From NCBI GenBank assembly GCA_036569045.1, contig DATCRI010000009.1, positions 1 through 48,463 of the forward strand: a stretch of DNA of 48,463 nucleotides, in the 5' to 3' direction. The notes beneath the pieces are model-generated. The model was not told where the DNA came from, made no database searches, and was given only the letters and a program-made list of their open reading frames with translations. This document shows, piece after piece, positions 1 to 8,971 of the stretch (its first letter is position 1; each line of letters opens with the position of its first letter). Both the position numbers and the translations under genes were made by a program. Source of the stretch: Chthoniobacterales bacterium (GTDB lineage: Bacteria; Verrucomicrobiota; Verrucomicrobiia; Chthoniobacterales; JAATET01).

Positions 1-1290
<1,290 letters not shown>

Positions 1291-1295
1291 TTATT

Positions 1296-1314
1296 CTGAG
1301 CAACTTTTGCTCAG
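1296..1314 (+). other. Perfect hairpin in the 23S-5S spacer
   Basis: Arms ctgagcaa (1296-1303) and ttgctcag (1307-1314) pair perfectly around a 3-base loop just after the 23S 3' end. This could be part of the precursor processing stem region or an RNase III-type processing site. That role is inferred from position only. The rest of the 140-base spacer shows no tRNA. Confidence 0.5.
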
Positions 1315-1432
1315 CAACATTGAAGAAACTGCGGAATTTTGCTCGATATGCGGATGTCAGAGAACTTTTGTTCTTTAGGTATCGTCAGATATCCGGGCCG
1401 CGACAAGCGACCAACGCTTATGCGGTCCGTAA

Positions 1433-1548
1433 TCTGGTGATCCTTGCACAGTGGACCCACCCGTTCCCATCCCGAACACGGAAGTGAAACGCTGTAGCGC
1501 CGATGGTAGTGCATCTATAGGTTGTGCGAGAGTAGGTCGTTGCCAGTA
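1433..1548 (+). rRNA. 5S ribosomal RNA
   Basis: A sequence of about 116 bases has the typical 5S core: a cacccgttcccatcccgaac-type segment at 1457-1477, then gaagtgaaac at 1481-1490 and gagagtaggtcgttgccag at the 3' end. The terminal stem is formed by tctggtga and tcgttgccag. It lies about 140 bases after the 23S end and directly before a terminator hairpin. Ends are accurate to a few bases. Confidence 0.93.
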
Positions 1549-1552
1549 ATAT

Positions 1553-1590
1553 GCCCCGTTCCTTGGAAACAAGGAACGGGGCTTTTTTTT
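1553..1590 (+). terminator. Rho-independent terminator of the rRNA operon
   Basis: gccccgttcctt (1553-1564) pairs perfectly with aaggaacggggc (1571-1582) over a 6-base loop and is followed by eight T residues. It sits immediately after the 5S gene and would end the rRNA operon transcript. Confidence 0.93.
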
Positions 1591-2457
1591 GCGAGTTCAT
1601 TATTCTCCTCGAGAGAATAGTGACTGTAATCAACATGCTGACCGACGGGGAGAGTTGATTTCATCATTTGTCGGAAAAGCAGCCCCGCACGCGAAATTGT
1701 CGCGTCGAACACTTTGTTATAGGCAGCGTTGCGGCGGCTTCCCTTGCCATAAATCGACGTCAAACGCGGTTTTCATGACGATCGGTTAATGTCTCAAAAT
1801 CTGGCTGGGCGACTGGAAAGGGGAGAGTGGGTTGTTCAAACCGTTGCGGGGAGAGTTTTTCGACTTCGGAAAGTTGGGCTCACTGCCCGTCTCCGTCTTC
1901 CGTTTAGAATCGTTCGTCCAGGCAGACGTCGATATCGCGGGGGCGTTTGGTGTTTCTGAATTCGCATGTCCAAGCGAATTCGTTTTTCCTTTCAACGGTT
2001 CGCGTGGTTTGGCTGCTTCGAGAGTTGATCAGCGTTTCGTATCCGGAAGATGGCGACCACCAGAACTGCTTTCGACGGTGTATGGAGATCTGCGACGCTG
2101 TAGTCGTGCGAGATGGTTTCTTGGAGAATGATTCGCCTCCAAGACTTGACCGCGTCAGCATTCTCCGACGGGTTCCCTTCAATCAGATCGAAGTAATACT
2201 TGGACCCGCACGATGGGGAGGGCTTTGGCGCAGGGTTCGCTCCTCAGAATTGATAGAACTGCGGCGGCTATTCGTCGCCACGAGGTCAGCTCGGTCCTTT
2301 GGTTTTGAAGAGAAATCCGACCGTTGGATTTTGCGAGAGCGAATGGATGAGATCGGAGATTCCAACTCCGTGATGCGGGGCGAATCGCAACTTCCACTGT
2401 TTTCGTGCTTGCTTACGCTGTGGAGATATCTATATTCGCCGACCCTACCGTTTTTAC
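1591..2457. other. Gene-poor region between rRNA operon and tRNA-Met
   Basis: About 870 bases with no recognisable coding region. Short open frames on both strands have no family resemblance, biased composition or convincing starts. The long plus frame that runs through here (from 1947) passes through the tRNA and merges with rpsT, so it is an artefact. One small perfect hairpin is visible at 1601-1619 (tattctc, 5-base loop, gagaata). No insertion sequence or further tRNA was recognised. Confidence 0.6.
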
Positions 2458-2532
2458 GCCAGAGTAGCTCAGGGGTAGAGCAGGGGACTCATAAGCCCTT
2501 GGTCGGGGGTTCAATTCCCTCCTCTGGCACCA
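2458..2532 (+). tRNA. tRNA-Met (anticodon CAT), CCA encoded
   Basis: The acceptor stem gccagag (2458-2464) pairs with ctctggc (2522-2528), followed by discriminator A and an encoded CCA. The anticodon loop ctcataa gives CAT. The first acceptor pair is G-C, unlike the mismatched initiator tRNA, so this is an elongator Met tRNA or a CAT-anticodon Ile tRNA that needs lysidine modification. The anticodon stem, read as ggga-type five-base arms, has an A-G apposition next to the loop. It lies 17 bases upstream of rpsT. Confidence 0.93.
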
Positions 2533-2549
2533 ATTTTACCAAACTTAAC

Positions 2550-2828
2550 ATGGCCAATACCAAATCCGCCGCCAAGCGTTCGCGACAGACCGTCGTTCGC
2601 ACCGAGCGCAATTCCAGCATCCTGACTGGCTTGAAGAATCAACAGAAGAAGTTCCGCAAGGCGATCGCTGAAGGAAACCTTGAAGCGGCGAAGGCCGGCT
2701 ACCAGAGCGTTGTTTCGGCTCTCGACAAGGCCGCCAAGCGTGGTGTCATCCACAAGAATGTGGCGAATCGCCGCAAGAGCCAGATCGGCCGTGCGCTGAA
2801 GCCGAAGGCTGAAGCGGCCGCCGCCTGA
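2550..2828 (+). CDS. rpsT: 30S ribosomal protein S20
   Basis: The 92-residue basic protein begins MANTKSAAKRSRQ and has the S20 pattern of Lys/Arg-rich helices (KNQQKKFRKAIAEGN, AAKRGVIHKNVANRRKSQ). S20 binds 16S rRNA in the body of the small subunit. Length fits the family (about 85-95 residues). The ATG at 2550 is chosen because it gives the canonical N terminus; a longer open frame upstream reads through the tRNA and is not credible. The end is Ala-rich. It may be co-transcribed with the preceding tRNA, only 17 bases away, and is followed by a terminator. Confidence 0.97.
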   Translation: MANTKSAAKRSRQTVVRTERNSSILTGLKNQQKKFRKAIAEGNLEAAKAGYQSVVSALDKAAKRGVIHKNVANRRKSQIGRALKPKAEAAAA

Positions 2829-2853
2829 TTCGGTTTCGCTTCTCGAAATTCAA

Positions 2854-2888
2854 GCCCGCTGGCTGCTCGGAGTGCCGGCGGGCTTTTT
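2854..2888 (+). terminator. Terminator after rpsT
   Basis: gcccgctggc (2854-2863) pairs with gccggcgggc (2874-2883), with one G-T wobble, followed by ttttt. It sits 25 bases after the rpsT stop codon. Confidence 0.85.
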
Positions 2889-2917
2889 GCGTTCTCTAAC
2901 CGGCCGGGGGGACGAGG

Positions 2918-3109
2918 TCAGGGCGTTGGCTGGCCTGGAAAAAGTGGCAGGCCTTGGGCGTTCGATGGGGACGTGCTCTCCCGTGAGATTGAAACGACCG
3001 TGTGGGCTGCGCTGTGAAAAATGATCGGGAGGACGTTGCCGAACCCGATGAGTGCTGCTACGAGCAGGAGTAATCTCGAGATTCCGCCAGAGGAGGGATG
3101 CGAACTCAT
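2918..3109 (-). CDS. Small single-span membrane protein, unknown function
   Basis: The 63-residue frame starts with ATG overlapping the plsC stop codon (ATGA at 3109-3106), the same coupling used elsewhere in this operon. Residues about 10-32 (ISRLLLLVAALIGFGNVLPIIF) form one hydrophobic span; the tail is polar and proline-rich. I do not recognise a family. The stop-start overlap, the membrane segment and the last position in a lipid and aromatic biosynthesis operon make it plausible, but it could also be a chance frame in GC-rich DNA. Confidence 0.45.
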   Translation of the reverse strand: MSSHPSSGGISRLLLLVAALIGFGNVLPIIFHSAAHTVVSISRESTSPSNAQGLPLFPGQPTP

Positions 3110-3738
3110 TTCTCGTCGACGCGCAGTTGACCGATTGCATCCATGACGCGCTGGCCGAGCTGGCGATAGGTTTCCCGATTCGGTGGAGCGACATCCGATT
3201 CTGAAAATTGGATGGGCTTGCCGATGACGACCGTAATCGGGTGCAGTTTCACTTTCTTGGACCCCTTTGGAAAGGCCTCGAACGATCCGAAAATGCGAAC
3301 CGGAACCACGGGAGCGAGGGTCTTGGCGATGACAAGACCGACTCCTGCCTGCGCAGGCTGAAGATTGCCATCGCTGGAGCGAGTGCCTTCGGGGAAAAGA
3401 ACAACACCTTCGCCCGACTTGACCTTGCGGATAACGGTCTTGAGCGCCGACATGTCATTGCCGTCCCGATCGACGGGAATGACGTTCATGTCCGGAAACA
3501 TGGGGCCGAAGAACGGCCAATCCATCAGGGTCTTGCGCGCGAGATAATGGACGGCGCGGCGGGAGCAGATTCCGACCAGCGGGGGATCGAAATAACTTTG
3601 GTGATTTGCGGCGAGAATGAAGCCGCCGGTTTCGGGAAGTCGTTCCCGATGGACGATACGGAAACGGAAAAATATTCGCGCGAGGATGCGGGAGAGGTTT
3701 GCGAAGAACCAATACGTGAATGTCATGCGCGCTGACAT
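3106..3738 (-). CDS. plsC: 1-acyl-sn-glycerol-3-phosphate acyltransferase
   Basis: This 210-residue protein would convert lysophosphatidic acid to phosphatidic acid at the inner membrane in phospholipid synthesis. The HX4D catalytic motif is NHQSYFD (residues 45-51, His46 and Asp51). The second hallmark FPEGTR is at about 115-120, and a hydrophobic aromatic N terminus fits membrane association. Length is normal for the family. Its start lies inside the end of cmk (16-base overlap), so the two are translationally coupled. A cmk-plsC order is common in several bacterial phyla. Confidence 0.93.
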   Translation of the reverse strand: MSARMTFTYWFFANLSRILARIFFRFRIVHRERLPETGGFILAANHQSYFDPPLVGICSRRAVHYLARKTLMDWPFFGPMFPDMNVIPVDRDGNDMSALKTVIRKVKSGEGVVLFPEGTRSSDGNLQPAQAGVGLVIAKTLAPVVPVRIFGSFEAFPKGSKKVKLHPITVVIGKPIQFSESDVAPPNRETYRQLGQRVMDAIGQLRVDEK

Positions 3739-4373
3739 GAGGGGAGGCCTTTCTCGAGAAGGGCGTCGTAGATGACCGCAATGACTTCTTCGAGGTTCAG
3801 CGAAGTGGTGTCGATGACGGTGGCGTCGGTCGCAATGGTGAGCGGAGCCGTGTGGCGAGAGGAGTCGAGACGATCGCGGGCCGCAATTTCGTCGGCCTGG
3901 CCCTGAGCGTTGCGGCGGCGCTGGCGCACCTCGGGGCTGGCATCGAGGTAGAATTTGAAGGGGCTATCGGGAAAGACCACCGAGCCGATGTCGCGACCCT
4001 CGACAACGGAATTGCTGGTGCGGGCGAGGGCGCGAAACTCCGCGACGAGGCGCTCGCGGGTGGCGGGGACGGAAGAGACCGCGGAGACAGCGCGGTTCAC
4101 CTCTTCGGCGCGAAGCTCGTCCAGTGGTCGGTAGCCATCGATCTCGATAAAGGAATGATAGTCCTCGAAGCCGGTGCGAAGGGAGGCCCCGGCGACGCTT
4201 TCGGCAATGGCGGAGGGCGATTGGGGGGCGATGCCGTTCCTCAGCACATACCAGGTGAGGGCGCGATACATGGCACCGGTGTTGATGAACGAAAAGCCGA
4301 GCAGCTGAGCCAGGCCTCGGGCGACGCTGCTTTTTCCGGAAGCGGCAGGTCCGTCGATGGCAATGACCGTCAT
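3723..4373 (-). CDS. cmk: Cytidylate kinase
   Basis: The 216-residue enzyme phosphorylates CMP and dCMP using ATP. The P-loop GPAASGKSS is at residues 8-16, directly after the start MTVIAID. The conserved VVEGRDIGSVVFPD segment and the RRR/RDRLDSSR lid-type Arg cluster follow. The ATG at 4373 is preferred over in-frame starts upstream because it gives the family N terminus and overlaps the aroA stop as ATGA. It lies between aroA and plsC in a compact operon. Confidence 0.95.
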   Translation of the reverse strand: MTVIAIDGPAASGKSSVARGLAQLLGFSFINTGAMYRALTWYVLRNGIAPQSPSAIAESVAGASLRTGFEDYHSFIEIDGYRPLDELRAEEVNRAVSAVSSVPATRERLVAEFRALARTSNSVVEGRDIGSVVFPDSPFKFYLDASPEVRQRRRNAQGQADEIAARDRLDSSRHTAPLTIATDATVIDTTSLNLEEVIAVIYDALLEKGLPSCQRA

Positions 4374-5734
4374 AGCGTGTTTTCGGAACGCTGACGTCGG
4401 ATGCTGGATCCGACAGAGCCGCGCTCGATCGACGATTTCCTTGGAAGGGCCTTTCCGGAGCGGACACGATTGAGCGTTTCTTCGAAGCCGGGATAGGACG
4501 TGGCGACGCATTCGACGTCCTCGATGATTGTCTCGCCGCTTGCGAAGAGGCCGGCGATGGCGAAGGACATGGCGATGCGGTGATCGCCGAAGCTGGGCAG
4601 CGTTGCTCCGCGAAGTTTGGCGCCGCCCGTGATTGCCATGCCGTCTTCGAATTCCTCGACGGTGACACCCATTGCGCGAAGGTTCTGGGCCACGGCCGCA
4701 ATGCGGTCGGTTTCCTTCACGCGGAGTTCCGCGGCGCCGCGGATCGTGGTCGTGCCCTGAGCGAGCGCTGCCGCCACGGCGAGGGCGGGAATCTCGTCGA
4801 TGACGTTCGGGATCTCATCGCCTTCGATGGTGGTGCCGTTGAGGGTGCCTCCGGTGATTTCGATGACGCCGCGAGGTTCGCCGTCGGCGGACTCCACGAT
4901 TTCGCGCAAACGGGCGCCCATGCGCACCAGCACATCGAGCACGCCGGTGCGTGTCGGATTGAGGCCGACGTTTTCAATGAGAAGATGGGCGCCAGGTTGC
5001 GCGGCAGCCGCGACGAGCCAGAAGGCGGCACTGGAAACATCGCCGGGCACTTCGAAGTCGCGGGACTCGAGGGTCTGGCCGCCGTAGACGGTGATTTCGT
5101 TGCCCAGGCGGATGGGGCGAACCTGAAAATACTCGAGCATGCGCTCGGTATGATCGCGCGAAGGTGCGGGCTCGACGACGGTGGTCTTGCCGGAGGCGAA
5201 AAGGCCGGCAAGCAGGACCGCGCTCTTCACCTGGGCACTCGCGTGGGGCATTTCGTAGCGGATGCCGGTGAGCGGGCCGCCGGTAATCTCGAGGGGCAGC
5301 GTGTCGCGGCTTCCATGAGCCTTTAGCTGGCCGCCCATTTCGGTGAGCGGCGTGATCACGCGGCGCATGGGACGTTGCGAGAGCGATGCGTCCCCGATCA
5401 TGCGGGTCGAGAATGGCTGCGCGGCGAGAATGCCGGAAAGCAGGCGCACGGTGGTGCCAGAGTTTCCGCAATCCAGATCGGACTCGGGTGCGGTGAAGCG
5501 ACCTTTCGAGCCGTGCACGATGACGGTGCCGGGCTCGGGGTGCTCGATCTGGACGCCGAGTTTTCGCATCGCCTCCATCGTGGCGAGGCAGTCCTCTCCC
5601 TCGAGGAAGTTCGTGATGACGCATGTGCCGTTCGACAGGGCGCCGAGCATGATGGAACGGTGCGAGATGCTCTTGTCGCCCGGAACGGTGAGCTCGGCGA
5701 CAATGGGCGCGGATTTGGTAACCTTAAAATACAT
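4370..5734 (-). CDS. aroA: 3-phosphoshikimate 1-carboxyvinyltransferase (EPSP synthase)
   Basis: The 454-residue enzyme transfers enolpyruvyl from PEP to shikimate-3-phosphate, the sixth shikimate pathway step. Signature elements are PGDKSISHRS (residues 18-27), the DCGNSGTTVRLL phosphate-binding loop, SSAAFWLVAAA, RVKETDRI and FGDHRIAMSFAI. The start MYFKVTKS at 5734 fits the family; the longer frame adds 26 unrelated residues. It overlaps the tyrA stop by 11 bases and the cmk start by four (ATGA). The C terminus carries about 30 extra basic and polar residues beyond the usual end, overlapping the cmk start region. Confidence 0.96.
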   Translation of the reverse strand: MYFKVTKSAPIVAELTVPGDKSISHRSIMLGALSNGTCVITNFLEGEDCLATMEAMRKLGVQIEHPEPGTVIVHGSKGRFTAPESDLDCGNSGTTVRLLSGILAAQPFSTRMIGDASLSQRPMRRVITPLTEMGGQLKAHGSRDTLPLEITGGPLTGIRYEMPHASAQVKSAVLLAGLFASGKTTVVEPAPSRDHTERMLEYFQVRPIRLGNEITVYGGQTLESRDFEVPGDVSSAAFWLVAAAAQPGAHLLIENVGLNPTRTGVLDVLVRMGARLREIVESADGEPRGVIEITGGTLNGTTIEGDEIPNVIDEIPALAVAAALAQGTTTIRGAAELRVKETDRIAAVAQNLRAMGVTVEEFEDGMAITGGAKLRGATLPSFGDHRIAMSFAIAGLFASGETIIEDVECVATSYPGFEETLNRVRSGKALPRKSSIERGSVGSSIRRQRSENTL

Positions 5735-6590
5735 CGAATTTCTGCCGGGCGGAGCGGCCTTCGGCGAGCAGGGCGTGAATGGCGGCCGTGTCGCCGGACT
5801 CCAGTGCGGCACGGATGTTTTGCAGGATTTCCGTCAATTCCGCAATCGAAGTCGAAATCTCGTGGCGATTTGCCTCGAGAATTCCGGTCCAGAGATCGGG
5901 ATGGCCGAGGGCAATCCGGGTGGAGTCGCGATAGCCGCCACCGGCCAGGTGGGGCCAGTCGGCGTCTGGAACGGAACGGTCGATGCAGGCGGCCAGCGCC
6001 GAGGCCACGGTGTGCGGAAGATGGCTGGTGCGGGCCAGGGCGGCGTCGTGGGCGGCAGCCGTCATCTCGACGATGCGGCAGCCGGCGGTTTCCCACAGAT
6101 CGCGCACGACCGCGAGCGTGTCGGGTTGGGTGGTCTCCGTCGGCGTGACGACACAGGTCGCCCCGTCGTAAAGGTCGGCCGAGGAAGCCTCGATCCCGGC
6201 GCGGTCGGAACCGGCGATGGGATGGGCGCCGAGAAAGCGGTCGCCAAGAATTGGCGGAAGGGTGTCACCAACGACGCCTTTCACGCTGCCGGCGTCGGTG
6301 ACGACGGCAGCCGGCGAGAGGCTGGCCGCGAATTGCGCGGCCAGCGCGGGCATGACTTCGACCGGAGTGCAGAGCACGACGCAGCGGGCGCCGGTGACGA
6401 TGGCCGGGAGGTCGGTGCTGGCGATGTCCGCAAAGCCGAGCTGGCGCACGGTCTCGAGCGGCGCCTCGTTCCGGCTCCAGACACGAATTTCGACTTCGGG
6501 TGCCCGGGCGCGCAAGGCGAGGCCGAGGGACCCTCCAATCAATCCGGGGCCGATGATGGCGACCGGGCTGAAGCGAGCAGCGGAGCTCAG
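5724..6590 (-). CDS. tyrA: Prephenate/arogenate dehydrogenase with an apparent CTG start
   Basis: This enzyme oxidatively decarboxylates prephenate (or arogenate) for tyrosine synthesis. The Rossmann motif is VAIIGPGLIGGSLG, followed by CTPVEVMP, DAGSVKG, FLGAHPIAGSDRAGI and HTVASALA. The only classical start in frame is a TTG at 6542, which falls inside GPGLIGG and would destroy the GxGxxG loop. Reading upstream for about 30 more codons I find no ATG, GTG or TTG, only a CTG at 6590 that overlaps the preceding stop as CTGA. With it the protein is about 288 residues. Start re-initiation from the lipoprotein gene is inferred. Confidence 0.88.
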   Translation of the reverse strand: MSSAARFSPVAIIGPGLIGGSLGLALRARAPEVEIRVWSRNEAPLETVRQLGFADIASTDLPAIVTGARCVVLCTPVEVMPALAAQFAASLSPAAVVTDAGSVKGVVGDTLPPILGDRFLGAHPIAGSDRAGIEASSADLYDGATCVVTPTETTQPDTLAVVRDLWETAGCRIVEMTAAAHDAALARTSHLPHTVASALAACIDRSVPDADWPHLAGGGYRDSTRIALGHPDLWTGILEANRHEISTSIAELTEILQNIRAALESGDTAAIHALLAEGRSARQKFDVF

Positions 6591-7006
6591 GGGACGAGGA
6601 AGATCTTGCCCGAGTAGGGGTCCTTGACTTCGGTGTTCGGCGGGAAGCCGCGGACGTCGACGTAGCCGGCATACGGGGCGTGCGGGCTGGTCACGAAACC
6701 GGGCTTTCCGGCCACCGGGGTGCCGAAGGGGATGTTGCGCTCGGGGGCGGCGGCGGTCGCGGGCTCCGGCGTGGGCGTCGGAGCGACATCCGTCGTGGTC
6801 GGAGCGGTCGGCTCCGGCGTGGGCGTCGGAGCGGCGTCGGTGACAAAATCCGTAGCGGTGCCGGGCGTCGAGGCCTGGTAGCCGTAGTTGTTCGTGCCGG
6901 TCTGGGCGGCCGTGTTCTGACGTTGCCGGGGACGGGATTCCTCTTCGCAGGCGGCGAGTAGCACCAGAGTGAGAGCTGCCGGAATGATCAGAGAGGAGAA
7001 TTTCAT
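6587..7006 (-). CDS. Lipoprotein with Pro/Thr linker and conserved C-terminal domain (paralog 1)
   Basis: The 139-residue secreted lipoprotein has a signal peptide and lipobox (LVLLAAC, Cys at 19), then a low-complexity Pro/Thr/Ala linker with PTPTPEP units. A conserved C-terminal block starts at NIPFGTPVAGKPGF and ends DPYSGKIFLVP. The last 49 residues match the neighbouring paralog at 39 positions by my alignment. The linker carries a 24-base perfect direct repeat (6762-6785 and 6810-6833). Function is unknown; the architecture suggests a surface-displayed module on a flexible stalk. Its stop overlaps the tyrA start. Confidence 0.82.
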   Translation of the reverse strand: MKFSSLIIPAALTLVLLAACEEESRPRQRQNTAAQTGTNNYGYQASTPGTATDFVTDAAPTPTPEPTAPTTTDVAPTPTPEPATAAAPERNIPFGTPVAGKPGFVTSPHAPYAGYVDVRGFPPNTEVKDPYSGKIFLVP

Positions 7007-7100
7007 AAATCTTGGCGAATGGGGATAGAGATCATTTTTTCTGGAGGAACTTCAAACCCTTTTTGGGCTTTCCCATGTTTCCGCCGACCGCGCGGGGCGA

Positions 7101-7484
7101 TCAGGGCACGAGAAAGGTCTTTCCGGAATAGGGATCCTTCACCTCGCTGTTTGGAGCGAAGCCTCGAACGTCGACATAGCCGGAATTCGGGGAATAGGGG
7201 CTGACGACAAAGCCGGGTTTGCCAGGCACCGGAATTCCGAACGGGATGTTGCCAGTGGTCGCGGGCGTGGCCTCGGGAGTCGGGGAGGGATTCGCTTCGG
7301 CCGGCGTGGGCGAAGCTTCCGGGGCAGGTGAGGGGGAGGCTTCGGGGGAGGGCGAAGGAGCCGGAGAAGCACCGGATTGCGCGGGCGGGACCGGGGGCGG
7401 CACGGGAGGTTTCGTTTCCGTTTCGCAGGCCGCGAGGAGAAGCATCGCGGAGACGGTCGAGGTGGCCAGCAGTGCAGTTTTCAT
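7101..7484 (-). CDS. Lipoprotein with Pro/Ser linker and conserved C-terminal domain (paralog 2)
   Basis: The 127-residue protein begins MKTALLATS with lipobox LLLAAC, then a Pro/Ala/Ser/Glu linker (SPSPEASPSPAPEASP type). Its C-terminal block, NIPFGIPVPGKPGF to DPYSGKTFLVP, is nearly the same as in the next gene. An ATG two codons earlier (7490) is also possible. The pair probably arose by tandem duplication, with the linkers diverging and the 49-residue domain retained. No enzymatic motif is visible. A 94-base gap separates it from paralog 1. Confidence 0.8.
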   Translation of the reverse strand: MKTALLATSTVSAMLLLAACETETKPPVPPPVPPAQSGASPAPSPSPEASPSPAPEASPTPAEANPSPTPEATPATTGNIPFGIPVPGKPGFVVSPYSPNSGYVDVRGFAPNSEVKDPYSGKTFLVP

Positions 7485-7519
7485 CGGCATTCCCGAGGAT
7501 CGATGGATGCGGGGGAAGT

Positions 7520-8203
7520 TCAATCCTTTTCCGCCTCGGGAGGCCATTGCACCGCGCCAGGTGGGGTCTTTTCGAAGAAGCGCAGAGCCTCGATCGGCCG
7601 GCCGAAGTCCTTGAGTGGATAGACGCCGCGCGCGCCGCCGGCGCCGGGGTCGCGAATGAGGTAGTCGAACCCGCGTTTGCCGACGATCACCACAAAATGC
7701 GTCGTGCCGCTCGGGTAGCGCACGCGCACGATCACGGGGTTGCCGGCGAGGAGGTTGCGGTCGATCAACGCGAAGGAGGGCTTGTCCTCGTAGGCCTTGC
7801 GGGCAATTGCCGGTGGATAGGCGGCAGCGGCTTCCCAATAGAGCCAGCCCTCCGGGGTGAAGCCGCCGTGTTCCGTGACGAAGGTATTCAAACGGCCGGG
7901 GTCCACGTCCGCGCCATAGCTGGCCAGCACCATCGCAGCGGAACTCACCGCGCAGCCCTCGGCGCCGAGGGTCGCGGGCGTCGGCCCGAGGGGATCGGAG
8001 GCCCAGCGGCGGTCTCCCTGGAAGAACTGCGGCACGTCGAGAATTTTCTCCGGAAAGAAATAGAGGCCGCCACTGGCGCTGAGCGGCGCGCGAGGCTCCT
8101 GCCACTGCCAATACCAGGCGCCGCCCGCGATCGCGCTCACCAGCACGATGGCGAGAGCGGCAAAAATGCGCCTTGCGGTCATGCGTCCACGGTATTTCTT
8201 CAA
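7520..8203 (-). CDS. Membrane-anchored C39-like cysteine peptidase family protein
   Basis: The 227-residue protein has an N-terminal hydrophobic segment (IFAALAIVLVSAIAGGAWYW, about 13-32) and a papain-like fold of the Peptidase_C39_2 type. The likely catalytic Cys lies in GAEGCAVSSAAMVLASYG, His in THFVVIVGK and Asp in YLIRDPGAGG. The domain would face the periplasm. Such proteins cleave or bind peptides; the substrate is unknown. An internal ATG (MTARRIF) seven codons in is an alternative start. It is transcribed divergently from the gene at 8216, with only 12 bases between starts. Confidence 0.75.
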   Translation of the reverse strand: MKKYRGRMTARRIFAALAIVLVSAIAGGAWYWQWQEPRAPLSASGGLYFFPEKILDVPQFFQGDRRWASDPLGPTPATLGAEGCAVSSAAMVLASYGADVDPGRLNTFVTEHGGFTPEGWLYWEAAAAYPPAIARKAYEDKPSFALIDRNLLAGNPVIVRVRYPSGTTHFVVIVGKRGFDYLIRDPGAGGARGVYPLKDFGRPIEALRFFEKTPPGAVQWPPEAEKD

Positions 8204-8215
8204 TGCACCCGCTCA

Positions 8216-8971
8216 ATGAGAATTCTTCGACTTCTTGCCGTCCTTTTGATTGCGCCGTCCCTCCATGCGGCGGACTGGAATGCGGCCGTTCTTGCGGCGG
8301 TGCGCAGCATGCCGACTGGCGGTGGGTATTCGGTGACGAGTGAGACCAGCGCGCGGTTGCGGGCGGCGACGGGCGTCGGGGCGGACAATCTACGGATCAG
8401 TCCTGCCATCGCGCGGCCGAGTTATTGCTCCGGAGCGACCTATCTCGTGCTGCTGAAAGCCCTGGCCGGGGCGCAGGCGACGGGTGCGTTGCAACTCGAT
8501 CCCGCCACGCTGCAGGCGCTCGCGCCGGCGATGCAACGCGATGGGCAGGGAGCGTGGGGCCGCTGGAATGCGAACGGGCCGGGAACGGCGAGGCTGTTTC
8601 ACGAGCTCGGCGTGGGGCGAAATTTTACGAGCTGGGAGGCCGCGCGGCCGGGAGACTTTCTGAAGATTTTCTGGCGGGATGCGGTCGGCTCGGACGAGCG
8701 CGGACATTCCGTGATCTTTCTGGGCGTGGAAAATCGTGACGGCGTCGAGTCGGTGAGGTTCTGGTCGAGCAACAAGCCGGATGGCTACGGCGAGAAGGTC
8801 GTGCCGAAGGCAAAGATCGCGAGGGCGCTGTTTTCGCGCCTCGAGCAACCCGAGCGCTTCGCCGGAATCGCGCGCGTCCCGGCGGTCGATCCCTATCTTG
8901 CAAGTCTGCTCGAGCGGCGTTCGAGCTTTGCGGAAGCCTGCGCGAAATCGGGAGTCGCGGTGCCGCGCTAG
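8216..8971 (+). CDS. Secreted protein with possible NlpC/P60-like Cys-His pair
   Basis: The 251-residue protein starts MRILRLLAVLLIAPSLHAAD, a clear signal peptide cleaved near residue 18-20. A Cys in RPSYCSGATYLVLLKAL and a later ERGHSVIFLGVE His segment resemble the Cys-then-His layout of NlpC/P60 and CHAP amidases, followed by an FWSSNKPDGYG strand. That assignment is tentative. The much longer open frame upstream of this ATG runs antisense over two genes and is ignored. Its stop overlaps the convergent ABC ATPase stop by three bases (8968-8971). Confidence 0.7.
   Translation: MRILRLLAVLLIAPSLHAADWNAAVLAAVRSMPTGGGYSVTSETSARLRAATGVGADNLRISPAIARPSYCSGATYLVLLKALAGAQATGALQLDPATLQALAPAMQRDGQGAWGRWNANGPGTARLFHELGVGRNFTSWEAARPGDFLKIFWRDAVGSDERGHSVIFLGVENRDGVESVRFWSSNKPDGYGEKVVPKAKIARALFSRLEQPERFAGIARVPAVDPYLASLLERRSSFAEACAKSGVAVPR

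Noticed and set aside
1947-2549. Apparent long N-terminal extension of rpsT
   Set aside because: The frame passes through the whole tRNA-Met gene; ribosomal protein S20 is complete from 2550.
3208-3735. Plus-strand open frame of 175 codons opposite plsC
   Set aside because: Shadow of plsC; no independent features.
6540-6542. TTG as start codon of tyrA
   Set aside because: It would remove the first half of the GxGxxG cofactor loop, which is otherwise perfectly conserved.
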